Shown: positions 54,587 to 64,000 of the stretch, in pieces
How positions within the stretch are numbered: the first letter of the stretch is position 1
Layout of the letters: each line of letters begins with the position of its first letter
From: Gonatopus flavifemur
Lineage: Eukaryota; Arthropoda; Insecta; Hymenoptera; Dryinidae
Length of the DNA stretch: 64,000 bases
Direction: 5' to 3'
NCBI GenBank assembly: GCA_018340375.1
Contig: JAFFJZ010000013.1
Location: 2,954,501 to 3,018,500 of the forward strand
Translations under genes and position numbers: made by a program
The notes under the pieces: generated by a model
Told to the model about the DNA's origin: nothing
Databases searched by the model: none
Seen by the model: the letters and a program-made list of their open reading frames with translations, nothing else

Positions 54587-54650
54587 CCTAGCTCGGACGG
54601 CATCAGCGCCGAAAGACCGAGAGCTCGCTTGTGCTCACGTTTTGAGCTAC
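54587..54650. other. tRNA-like segment inside the TIRs (also 57508-57570)
   Basis: GTGGCCTAGCTCGGACGGCA looks like a tRNA D-arm / A-box (TGGCCTAGCTCGG against TRGYNNARYNGG), and GAGAGCTCGC..GTGCTCACG could be a decayed T-arm. The mirror copy is at 57508-57570. No complete cloverleaf is possible. It may be a SINE-type fragment captured in the repeat or a chance match. Confidence 0.3.
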
Positions 54651-54748
54651 ATATACACAAATAAATTCATACGAGATAAAAGTAAGTAAGCCTTTTATTT
54701 AATTATTTAATTATTGATTTATTTACATGGATGGTTTTTTTTAAATTT

Positions 54749-57083
54749 TTAAACTCTCGATTGCGAGTAGCTTGGAAAAATTTCACATTCTAAAGAAGTA
54801 GGATCAGACGGTTTGTAGCAGTGAAACTGGCGTGTTCCCTTGAGAGCTTTGGCTGTATTAAAACGATTGACTAACTGCTTTGCGTATTTTTTGTATTCAT
54901 CTCCTTTACAAAAGTCAAAATCAATTTCCTTAAAAAAATCACATGCCCATTCATAAAGTTTTTCTGTAGAAACAATAGTTTTATCTTGTAAACTAGCTCG
55001 GTATGCATTTTTTTCACACAGCCGCCAATGCCATCGCAAACTCCTCTTCCATGCGCGGTGGCAAAAAAGTGCCACTCAGCTTTAATGTTATAATCCCTTT
55101 TATGATATAGTAAATTCAACAAATTAAATCTGTTCTTGTATTGGGATCCCGCCCCATCAGAAAAATAAAAAAGCTTTTTCACGTTCCGCTCGCCAAATTT
55201 TCTTTTCAAATACCGAATCATTTTGGAATTGTAAAGACAAACTCCCGTGGAGTCATGATTTTCGTACTCGGAAAAAACGACGAAGTTAAGATTGTACACA
55301 CGATTATTCTCTTTGTAATAAATAACGTATACATGCAACGATGCTTGGTCTTTACTCCAATGTTGGGATCGAATGGCGTTTTGAACATGGAAGGAATAAT
55401 TTTCTGAAAAATCAAGAGTAATTAAAGATTCGCCATGATCAAGAGATTCTTCTAATTCGTTCAAGTATTTTGATTGAGCTTCAGCAATGAAATCATGTCT
55501 CAAAATATCAGGTAACTCTGCACTGATATTTTTAATAAAAATTTTCACGCTTTCGGTCACACGAAGTAATTGGCACCTGTGAAAAATTTCAAATTTTTAT
55601 TTCAAAAGATATTTACAAATTAATACAATTTTTACACATATCGGAATATAGACTCCTTCTCCACCAGCCAAAGTGTCAAGACTGACCTACAAAAATTTTT
55701 CAATTTATAATTTTCATACCTGTCCGTCGTAAGCCATTGATTGAAAGAAATACTTTTAATTCTATATTTCTGCAGAGTTTCCTTTAAATCTAGAAAAATC
55801 AGATTTGTGCCAGGACAATTTTGGCAATTTGATGAAAAACATTCAGCAGTTGGGTTAGGACAAATCATTGCCGTTAAAAAATCTCTGTAAGTGAGTTCAT
55901 ATCGAAAATTTTTACGAAAAAATTCTTCTTCTAGTCCTTTCTGCTTGAGCCGGATATTCCCGTGTATCTTACATACACAAACATTATGTGTCCCCTTAGC
56001 GCCGACAGGAATACACTGTTGAGGTCTCAAACTTGTGAAAACTGATGGAGAAATTGATAAATCTGGGTACTTCTTTAAAAAATCAGCATGCAAACTGTGA
56101 TTGTCCCCCAACAGTAGACGTTTCTGAAAAAAAAAATATATACTTATTCATCACGAATAAAAAATAATACTTTTTCATGCGATATTTTCTTTTAAATTAT
56201 TTTACAAGAGGTATAAACTAATAAAATACGAAGATTCCTTTCACTTCAATTTTTTTGAACTACTGCTTACCGTTTCATGAGATCGTTTACCATCGATTTT
56301 GACCGATTTGAAATCTTTGATACCCGGCATTACTCGACTAACTTCGTCTGAAAGGTAAAATTCTTCCACTTTTTTTATCAAATCTGGACTTGAAGCTCGT
56401 CCCTTTTTCTTTTCGGGGAGTGTACAATATCCTGCTTCGGTACGTAATTTTTCAGCTGACGTTACCATGCGCCTACTCACGCCGAATTCTCTCGCTATTT
56501 TTCGAGTAGGCCACTGTACAGGCAATGTTGTCAGTAGAAGAATTTTTTCCTTACGTGTTGATACACGCGACATAGCTGATTTAAAGTCACTTATCCAATT
56601 ATTATCATCGGCGTTTGAAGAATTAGAAGTATATTTACTGCAAAACTTTGATAACAAATCTTCATTAGTATCTGATAAATCTAAGTGTGTTTTTTTCGCA
56701 GGAAGAACCATAATTGTTTTTTCAAGAGCAGCCACAAGCTTTAGTTCTTCAAGTTCATTGTCAACCGACTTGCAAATATAATCCCGATCTTTTTCAAAAG
56801 TATTTGAATTCACTTCTTCTTCTAATGTTTCTTCATCACTTTCTATTTGTTTATCATCTTTTTCTTTTCCCGCTCGATTTTCTACACTGTCGGTCACTTT
56901 CACTTTAAGCACAAGAGAATTTTTCTTCTCGTATAGTCGCCTTTTGCAGGAATAACAAACGTACAAACCCCACAAATCACTGAACTTTTCGTCACACTTA
57001 TTTGAAATACGAACTAACTTGCTTTTAACACTATTGCGCCCTTTTTTATTAAAAGGATTACAACAGGTCGGTGGAGGTGTCAT
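54749..57083 (-). pseudogene. Three-exon DDE transposase-like gene, one homopolymer frameshift
   Basis: Exon 1 57083-56271, exon 2 56123-55720, exon 3 55576-54749, with donors GTAAGC and GTATGA and acceptors TTTTTCAG and TTTTTCACAG; the frames join cleanly (SHET/KRLLLGDN and TTDR/CQLLRV). Total about 680 aa. N-terminus MTPPPTCCNPFN..., with a Cys cluster (CYSCKRRLYE), then an acidic linker, a helix-turn-helix (WPTRKIAREFGVSRRMVTSA), and a core with LITLDFSENYSFHVQ, HWSKDQASLHV, YFSDGAGSQYKNR and WHFFATAHGRGVCDGIGGCVK; D of DFSEN and D of FSDG are likely catalytic. At 55008-55014 a run of seven A on the coding strand shifts the frame (CVKK/NAYRASLQ). The last about 15 codons lie inside the TIR. 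The ATG at 57125 is possible but MTPPP fits better. Confidence 0.8.
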
Positions 57084-58052
57084 GATGATAACGAGCACAT
57101 CAATGATTGTAACGTGTGAAAGCAAGTCGAGGCGACAAGTCGGTGCGACAAGTCGATGCGAGTTACGCGATTTTCATTTGTTTTTACGCTCCATTTGTTT
57201 TGTCGTCTGCAGTACTTTCAGCGACAGCAACCACGAGGCGGGAAAATGTATGAAGAATGATTAAAGATTAAAAATGACCATCATCGTGAATGAATAAATG
57301 AATTTATAATACGTCATTTACATTCCTACGAACCGTTCGATTCTACTTCTTTAGAATGTGAAATTTTTCCAAGCTACTCGCAATCAAGAGTTGTGGAAAT
57401 TTAAAAAAAACCATCCATGTAAATAAATGAATAATCAAATAATTAAATAAAAGGCTTACTTACTTTTATCTCGTATGAATTTGTTTGTGTATATGTAGCT
57501 CGAAACGTGAGCACAAGCGAGCTCTCGGTCTTTCGGCGCTGATGCCGTCCGAGCTAGGCCACAGTCGCGCGTATTTTCGTTTTTTTTTCCAATATTCGTG
57601 ACTTTTTTTGCAGTTGAGTGCACTGGAATCGGTTCACGCGTGTTCTTAGTGCATGAATTATAGAATGTTGATAAAAAAAAATTTTCTAATTAGCACAAGG
57701 AGAACTTGGTCAAATTTCCAATTGTTTATTGCAAAATTAATTATTTATTGCAAAATTTTATTTTTCCTATACGTACAATAAATTTTTTTAATCTACTACC
57801 ATTCCTTAATCTAGCATAAAAATTCCATTGGATTTGATTCATTATTGGCTGAGATATCGTTATTTAAACAATAAATCACCTAAAAGTTCATTTGTTTATA
57901 ACTTTTGCAAAAATTGAAATTTTTAAAAAAAATTTTGGAATCTATTTCAGTTTGCATAAACCTTCAATAATCTTCAATGAGAAGTGCAAAATTTGATCCA
58001 TCAATTTTTAGTGGTCCGGTTCAGAAAGTTTGATTCTATGTATGCAGCTATA

Positions 58053-59375
58053 CGAGGTGTGTTCAAAAAGTAAGGTGACTTTGTATTTTTAAGAAAAAAT
58101 ATTTATCTATTTATCAATATTTATGTTGTCCCCTTCAAAGTAATCCCCCTCAGATACAATACACTTATGCCAACGGTTTTTCCAATCCTCGAAGCACTTC
58201 TCATAAGCACTTTTCGGTATAGCCTTGAGCTCTTCCAGCGATGCAGTCTTTATCTCTTCAATCGTTGCAAATCTCCGTCCTTTCATAGGTCTCTTTAGTT
58301 TTGGGAACAAGGAAAAGTCACATGGGGCCAAATCCGGTGAATATGGTGGCTGAGGCATGATTGTGGTGTTGTTTTTGGCCGAAAAATCTCTCACAAGCAA
58401 AGATGAGTGAGCAGGGGCATTATCGTGATGCAAAAGCCATGAATTATTTTTCCACAATTCTGGACGTTTTCTTCGTATTGCTTCTCGCAAACGGCGCATA
58501 ACTTCAAGATAACACTGTTTATTGACCGTACGACCATATGGTAAGAACTCCTGATGCACCACGCCATGGTAATCGAAGAAAACAGTGAGCAAAACTTTGA
58601 CATTTGATCGAACTTGGCGTGCTTTTTTCGGTCTTGGCTCATCTGGGGTCTTCCATTGGGACGATTGGACTTTGGTTTCGACATCATAACCATATACCCA
58701 TGATTCGTCACCAGTTATGACCCTTTTGAGTAAATCTGGGTCGTCGTTAACGTCATTCAACAGTTCTTGAGCGATGCTCATGCGACGGTTCTTTTGGTCA
58801 AAATTTAGCAATTTCGGAACAAACTTCGCTGACACACGTCTCATGCCCAAAACGTTAGAAAAAATTTCATGGCACGAGCCAAGCGATAAACCAACATCCT
58901 CAGCAACTTCTCTGATAGTGATTCAACGATTTTCCAAAACAATTTTCTCCACTGCTTGAACGTTTTCATCAGTTGTTGACGTGCTTGGGCGTCCAGAGCG
59001 AGGCTCGTCATTGGCATCTTCCCGGCCATCTTGGAAGAGTTTGTACCACTTGTAAACATTTTTTTTACTCAGAACAGTTTCACCGTATGCTACTGTCAAC
59101 ATTTTAAGTGTTTCGGAGCACTTTATTTCATTCTTTACACGAAATTTGATGCAAATCCTTTTGATCCATATTTTTCGATAGCAAGAAATCGCCGAGCACG
59201 CAAAACACTTATAACCTTTACGCCTCTCACAACCAAACAAAAAATGCTATACACTTGAAACTTGGTACAGATGTTCGGGAAGAGTGTGCCAACATAACAA
59301 AACAAAAAAATCGATAATCGAAAGTACGTTGCCCGCGAAATTTGAAAAGTCACCTTACTTTTTGAACACACCTCG
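58053..59375 (-). mobile_element. mariner (vertumnana/irritans-like), 1323 bp, TA duplication proven by empty site
   Basis: Ends CGAGGTGTGTTCAAAAAGTA / its complement, TIR about 27 bp, TA at 58051-58052 and 59376-59377. The right Transib arm reads GTATGCAGCTATATATAAAA at the matching place, exactly the expected empty site. Inserted 15 bp from the Sola-like element. Confidence 0.95.
58107..59240 (-). pseudogene. mariner transposase with a single in-frame TGA
   Basis: One frame on the minus strand. N-terminal helix-turn-helix (RICIKFRVKNEIKCSETLKM, KKNVYKWYKLFQDGRE), SGRPSTSTT, second helix-turn-helix (RITIREVAEDVGLSLGSCHE region), then TGDESWVYGYD, HHDNAPAHSS and YSPDLAPCDFSLFPK with D34D spacing, ending CFEDWKNRWHKCIVSEGDYF. 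A TGA at 58923-58925 interrupts VLENR / ITIREVAEDVG; a CGA to TGA change would explain it. Everything after it stays in frame for 271 codons. Start codon uncertain: the first about 25 residues (from MFGCERR) are probably leader and the true Met is not obvious. Confidence 0.9.
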
Positions 59376-60577
59376 TATATAAAATTTGAGATAATTATGT
59401 TCAATGGCAATTATGAACATTTTTTAATATATTCAATGATATCAACTTCTCATATATGGTCACAAATATAACTACATATGTTTCCATATCAAGTTCAGTA
59501 GTACTTAAAAAAATTCGATAATCAAATACAGGACATATATAATCTTATTGTACTAGGGGAAAGATTGGTCTGTTTGAATAACAATGGATCTGCTTAGACT
59601 CAAGTAGATCTACCTTGATCTGAATAGAAACAGTTCTGGATTGACCTAGATCAATTTGGATCTGAATAAATGGATTAAAATCTAAGCAGATCTATTTAAA
59701 TCCACAGAAATCTAAATACAAAAAAATGATATGTGCTCCGACCTGCATAGATTCATTTACATCTATCTAGATTTAAGGGGATCTTCTCCTACCATTTTTT
59801 TGTTCTAAAAAGATATCATTAGATCCAATTAGATCTGTTCAGACGTAATTGTTTTTTCTCGGGGCTTCAATGTGTGTCACTCAGATTCATCTAGATCTAT
59901 GATGATTCATTCAGATGTACGCAAATGTGAATATAGGGGAATTTATTATACCTATATTATTGAAGTCCTCTTTGAATTTTATGTATTTTTCAAGCACATT
60001 CGTACTTGAAATTCTCAACTATTCTTAATTGTATGGAGAATTTATTTATACGTAACTGACCCCTTAATTCTTGCGATATCATATTACACATTTTTGTACA
60101 TTTTCATAATTGATAATTCACTCACCTGTAATTGAAATGTAGATGAAGTTTTCAGTCATGTAACTGGGAATTGGTTCTAATCAATGCATCGGGAATTAAG
60201 TATTATGGTAGAATCATTTGCAGTTTGTTGACCAAAAACACACATGCACACGCAAATACAAGAAACAAACAAGAATAATATAAAAAAATTAATGGACACT
60301 ATTTAGAACCGTTTTGAGCTGTCATCAAATTTCTAGCATTCCTTTATTATGAGTGATTGGACAACCGTTTTTTTTTGTTAGATTTTCTCAAACGCGCTTT
60401 CAGTGAACAGAAAATATAGGAGTGTCTTTACCAGTAACATCAAAATAACAAGCAGATTTAGGTTTAGATGCTCGGATATGTTTTTCTCCTTCATTATTTT
60501 CCATGTCTTCGCACCTTCTTCTCAAATATAACTCGGCTTGAGATGAGTCATTTTATGAGAATATATGAAATGTTTCA

Positions 60578-60919
60578 TCATGTCCTACTATCTGGTATTA
60601 GTAGACCCTCAGCCTCTTCTGATGATGGAAGTTTCTTCCTAATCCCTTTTATCCGCAAAGAGCTTATCAAAGAATCTGATGGAATCAAAAGATGATGCAT
60701 TATGTCTTGGATCGTTGATTTTCGGTCACACATCCTACTATTGCACATTCTTGATTTCCCGAAAATCTTATTGCTCGCTTCCTGTGGTTCCTCTGATAAC
60801 CAACCAAACGGTAATTGAGATGATTTGATTATCTCGTATCCGTGGATCAAAATTTTATGCACAGATGGGGGCAATGGGTACCATGGGTATAGCTTTATAC
60901 ACATTTCCGCTGTTCCCAA
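60578..60919 (-). pseudogene. Transib transposase C-terminal fragment (RAG1-like, catalytic E)
   Basis: 113 codons on the minus strand: GTAEMCIKLYPWYPLPPSVH, then KILIHGYEIIKSSQLPFGWL, SEEPQEASNKIF, RMCNSRMCDRKSTIQDIMHH, LLIPSDSLISSL. This is the C-terminal end of the Transib family and aligns with the RAG1 segment WASEGNESGNKLFRRFRK, in which E962 is catalytic; the equivalent Glu here is in PQEASNK at 60779-60781. The fragment begins abruptly at 60919, and no catalytic core precedes it on this strand. Followed on its own strand by about 560 bp of non-coding sequence and then the left arm, as in a transposon 3' end. Confidence 0.85.
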
Positions 60920-61226
60920 ACAATAAGTTCTAAAATTTTCGCTACTAAACTTCCGTTATTTGAATTATTTCGAATTTCAATTCAAATTACTAAATTCGTT
61001 TGAAGAAAACAAAACTGAGACCCATTGGAAACATTTTTTCCATTCCAATTCCGTATGAAAATCGCCGCGAATCAGCGTCATATAACAAAAGAAAAACGCA
61101 TCAACCGTATACTACAGCTGTAGACGCTGAACCATTGTCTTACGTGCATATTATTTGATCATCAAAAATCAATTTCAATTGTGGATGTCTAATTCTCGTT
61201 CAGAGTTCGGTTTTTTTTTCTAATTT

Positions 61227-62532
61227 GTGGATTTGAGTGCTATACGAAACATGTGGTACATCCTGAAACACTCTTATTCATGTGAAATGATATGGAGTGG
61301 CGATCCGCGGGTTGACAAAACGGACATTATTATGAATGCTGTGAGTGCCAAGAATAATTTCACAGAACATCAGCTGGAGACTATCAAACGAAAATTGATC
61401 AATACATTACTCCCACAATACAATAGAAATTGGCAAAGTGTTTGTAGAAGAAAGGAACGTTTCATTATTAAACATGCAGCATTTCTACAGAAAGACTCTT
61501 CGGTGGAATTGGGAGACAATTTCGTGTTTGCTGAACAAGTTCAGAGTATGTCACATCAGTTCAAAGAACCAATTCAGACAAGAATAACGTGAAGCTTTAA
61601 ATACTAAAAATCGGAAGTGTGAATTGAGTAGTGAGTGTGAAACAGATACGACCAACCAATATGATCAGGAGTCAATTGACAAACTTTTAGCGATGTATAT
61701 GGACTTGGAATTGACGAAATTGAAATATGAAAAGCTAAGGAGTCATAATGAAAGTATTACCGGTCAAAAGACTTATCCTCCTTACCTCAAGATTTCAGAA
61801 GCAAAGACAGCTTGCTATCCAGATCATCTAGTTTCATCTGATTCAGGAGCAAGCGTAAATTGAATATCTTCACTAGAACATACAGTGGAAAGGATATTAT
61901 TATCAAACGTTGGAAAAACTGACCTCGCGACTTTGTCAAATAAACGATTATTGTTCCAAGGGAAATGGTGGATGGATGGTGCTTCTGCACAACAAATGAC
62001 AAGGCAAAAATGGGAATCTCGTTCCAATTGTGACAATTCAGATGGTAATAATGATGGTGGAGTCGAAGAGTTGAATAACGACGCAGATTTGGACAACGAG
62101 AATGCTGAAGATGGTTCAATTAAATCAGATAAATCAGTATTTCTAATTTCTTTCGTTCCTCTTCAATTGACAGCTGATGAAATTGTTATCTGGACTAATC
62201 CAACGCCTCCGTCTGTTCATTTCTGCAGATCAATAAAATTTCAGTTCACCAAAGAGAGTGGATCCTATGTGACCGAACAGTATGAATTGTATACAGATTT
62301 ATTAGAGAAAGTCCAAACTTATATTATTGAAATCGAGGATAATTTATTTGGTATCAGCTTCCATCTGAAGTGTACGATGACTGATGGGAAGATATGCAAT
62401 ATACTTACCGGGGAAAGGGCATCTAATTGCTGCAATATTTGTGGAGTTGGACCTAAATTAATCAATAATTTACCGTATGTAACAAAACTACCGTGTAAGG
62501 GAGACTGTTATTTCAAGTACGAATGTGCTTGA
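61227..62532 (+). pseudogene. Transib transposase N-terminus and core (two catalytic D), truncated
   Basis: Three plus-strand pieces. 61227-61592: basic/helical N-terminus (KTDIIMNAVSAKNNFTEHQL, RRKERFIIKHAAFLQ). 61594-61863: TYPPYLKISEAKTACYPDHL. 61885-62532: ILLSNVGKTDLATLSNKRLL, WWMDGAS (D at 61975-61977, position of RAG1 D600), an acidic Asn/Asp loop, FLISFVPLQL, EIVIWTNPTPPSVHFCRSIK, and TMTDGKICN (D at 62383-62385, position of RAG1 D708) followed by CCNIC and CNICGVGPK, a zinc-binding CxxC. Damage: frameshift near 61585, TGA at 61861-61863 with the same frame continuing, and a stop at 62530. Family similarity ends at CKGDCYFKY, exactly where the right arm begins (62513), so the rest of the core has been deleted. 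Confidence 0.88.
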
Positions 62533-64000
62533 AAAATACATAAAATTCGAAGAGGACTTCAATAATATAGGTATAATAAATTCTTCTATATTCACATTTG
62601 CGTACATCTAAATGAATCATCATAGATCTAGATGAATCTGAGTGACACAGATTGAAGCCCCGAGAAAAAACAATTACGTCTAAACAGATCTAATTGGATC
62701 TAATGATATCTTTTTAGAACAAAAAAATGGTAGTACAGAGATCCCCTTAAATCTAGATAGGTGTAAATGAATCTATGCAGATCGGAGCACACATCATTTT
62801 TTTGTATTCAGATTTCTGTGGATTCAAATAGATCTGCTTAGATTTGAATTCATTTATTCAGATCTAAATTGATCTAGGTCAATCCAGAACTGTTTCTATT
62901 CAGATCAAGGTAGATCTACTTGAGTCTAAGCAGATCTATTGTTATTCAAACAGACCAATCTTTCCCCTAGTACAAAAAGGTTATATATGTCCTGTATTTG
63001 ATTATCGAATTTTTTTTAAGTACTACTGAACTTTATATGGAAACATACGTAGTTATATTTGTGACCATATATGAGAAGTTGATATCATTAAATATATTAC
63101 AAAATGTTCGAAATTCCTATTGAACATAATTATCTCGAATTTTATATATAGCTGCATACATAACTATGTATGTCCCTATATAAGTTCCAGTCATAGTCAT
63201 ATAAACTTTGAAAATATATATAGAGATATATGATCCTTCAATTAAATCTAATTAGATCTCTTTTCTTGATCTAATTAGATCTCATTTCTGATGAGAAATT
63301 CTGACGTTTTGATATTTGTAGGGACCTCAGGCGCTAATTCAGGGGAGGGATCATGGAGGTCATACTCCTCTCCCCAAACCCCTGAGAAAATAATGTATTT
63401 TGAGAATTGAATTCCAGGAGGATTCAAATCCGATCTAACAAAAACTGAAATCAAATTCTCATAAAAAAAGTCTCCAAATCGCATTCACTGAGTCATGCTC
63501 CATCCCCTCCCCCAAATTCATTTCTGATCCACCCCTGACAGGCCACATTAGGGTTCCGTCATTTTCTCAGATCCCTTGTGCTATGAATAATCTATTTTCC
63601 AAGGAAATCCGTTCATCCCATGCAGAAATCAGAAACAGAATTGGAGTATTGAAAATTTTCTTATTCCCTCAATTGTTATTCAATTTTCATCGAATTTTCA
63701 TGGTATCCTACTGTTTCTCCATCACAAATTAATCATAATCACGTCAATCGACATACTCCCCAACATGGCACGGTTGAAAAACACTTATTTTTGAAAGGAT
63801 AGTGTTCTCTGGATCCACCAATTACTCTTTTTCAACTTCAATTGGAGTTTTTTTTAGGTTATGTTGAATATCGCAAAAATGCCGCAGTGACACCCTAAAG
63901 TCAGACTCTTTACGATCATTTAAGAAAAAAAAACATCGAAATCGGATGAAAATTGAGTTGTAGGCTGATTTTTGTCAATCAATATACCAAAATTTCCCAC
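62513..64000. repeat. Right arm of the Transib composite
   Basis: Reverse complement of 53263-60014 without the two inserted transposons. It contains a degenerate AGATCTA-rich tract (62600-62970; partner 59565-59935) and a 69-codon minus-strand frame (63275-63484) that encodes the same peptide as the left-arm frame 53780-53989, the two differing by a synonymous base. No independent gene. Ends at the window edge three bases into the RSS-like heptamer. Confidence 0.92.

Larger units (their letters stand above)
54105..58036 (-). mobile_element. 3.93-kb DDE transposon with about 705-bp TIRs (Sola-like, unconfirmed)
   Basis: Ends (G)AGTCAAACTTTCTGAACCGG and, on the other strand, GAATCAAACTTTCTGAACCGG. 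Complementarity runs from 54105 to about 54816 and from about 57331 to 58036. Flanks are TAT(G) at 54102-54105 and TAT(G) at 58037-58040. The other Transib arm has the empty site CATAGTTATGTATGCAGC, so the duplication is TAT (3 bp, ends G..C) or TATG (4 bp). A 4-bp duplication and the transposase type would suit Sola; a 3-bp one would point elsewhere (for example Academ or CACTA-like). Confidence 0.9.
53263..64000. mobile_element. Composite Transib element with 1.49-kb inverted arms (right end 4 bases beyond window)
   Basis: The left end is CACAGTG at 53263-53269, preceded by CGCCG (53258-53262), a GC-rich 5-mer like Transib target duplications. The right arm 62513-64000 is the reverse complement of the left arm 53263-60014 after removal of two later insertions (54105-58036 and 58053-59375); both arms are about 1.49 kb and about 95% or more identical by eye. 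The interior holds a Transib C-terminus on the minus strand (60578-60919) and N-terminus plus core on the plus strand (61227-62532). Symmetry predicts TGTG then CGCCG just past position 64000. The target lies in a copy of the dispersed GAATGAAGAAGAGGCAGGAG repeat (also near 32470). Confidence 0.85.

Overview
This is an AT-rich eukaryotic window, almost certainly from an arthropod and most likely an insect. The evidence is a transposon set typical of insects (Mos1-like mariner, piggyBac, Transib, RTE-type LINEs), GT-AG introns, poly(A) signals and dozens of terminal-inverted-repeat elements. No confidently identifiable host gene was found. The window is a layered graveyard of mobile elements in which target-site duplications and empty-site paralogues let the order of insertion be read. 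Layout, 0-20 kb: the 3' end of a piggyBac-like transposase, a mariner N-terminal fragment, a LINE RT fragment, a multiply broken transposase-like multicopy gene (6.4-8.2 kb, minus), a 276-bp tandem satellite (9.0-9.8 kb), an 8-bp-TSD MITE, an RTE/BovB-like LINE (copy A) carrying a related MITE, and a second, minus-strand LINE (14.7-19.75 kb) interrupted by a GC-hairpin-rich duplicated repeat and two palindromic MITEs. Layout, 20-42 kb: a near-full-length RTE-like LINE (copy B); a giant palindrome (27.8-33.2 kb) whose left arm hosts a Tc1/mariner-superfamily element with about 400-bp inverted repeats and a complete 369-codon reading frame; a possible small spliced gene (35.5-36.9 kb); several large fold-back elements flanked by TA; and LINE copy C inside one of them. 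Layout, 42-52 kb: a triple nest. A 346-bp TA-flanked MITE was hit by a full-length EN+RT LINE (12-bp TSD), and that LINE's ORF1 was hit by an intact 1280-bp Mos1-like mariner with a complete 345-aa transposase (D156/D249/D284). Layout, 53.26 kb to the end: the most interesting object, an approximately 10.7-kb composite of Transib, the transposon superfamily related to RAG1 of V(D)J recombination. Its two 1.49-kb arms are inverted copies of each other. Each arm begins with CACAGTG (the RSS heptamer), then a 22-bp spacer, then ACAAAAATC (nonamer-like). The interior holds a Transib catalytic core (both D residues) on the plus strand and the matching C-terminus (catalytic E) on the minus strand, as expected for a head-to-head dimer of two partly deleted copies. 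After the arms formed, the left arm received a 3.9-kb Sola-like DDE transposon with 0.7-kb inverted repeats and a three-exon gene, and a vertumnana/irritans-like mariner with one nonsense codon; the right arm preserves both empty sites. The window ends 4 bases short of the predicted right end of this element. Between elements there are long stretches with no supportable gene.
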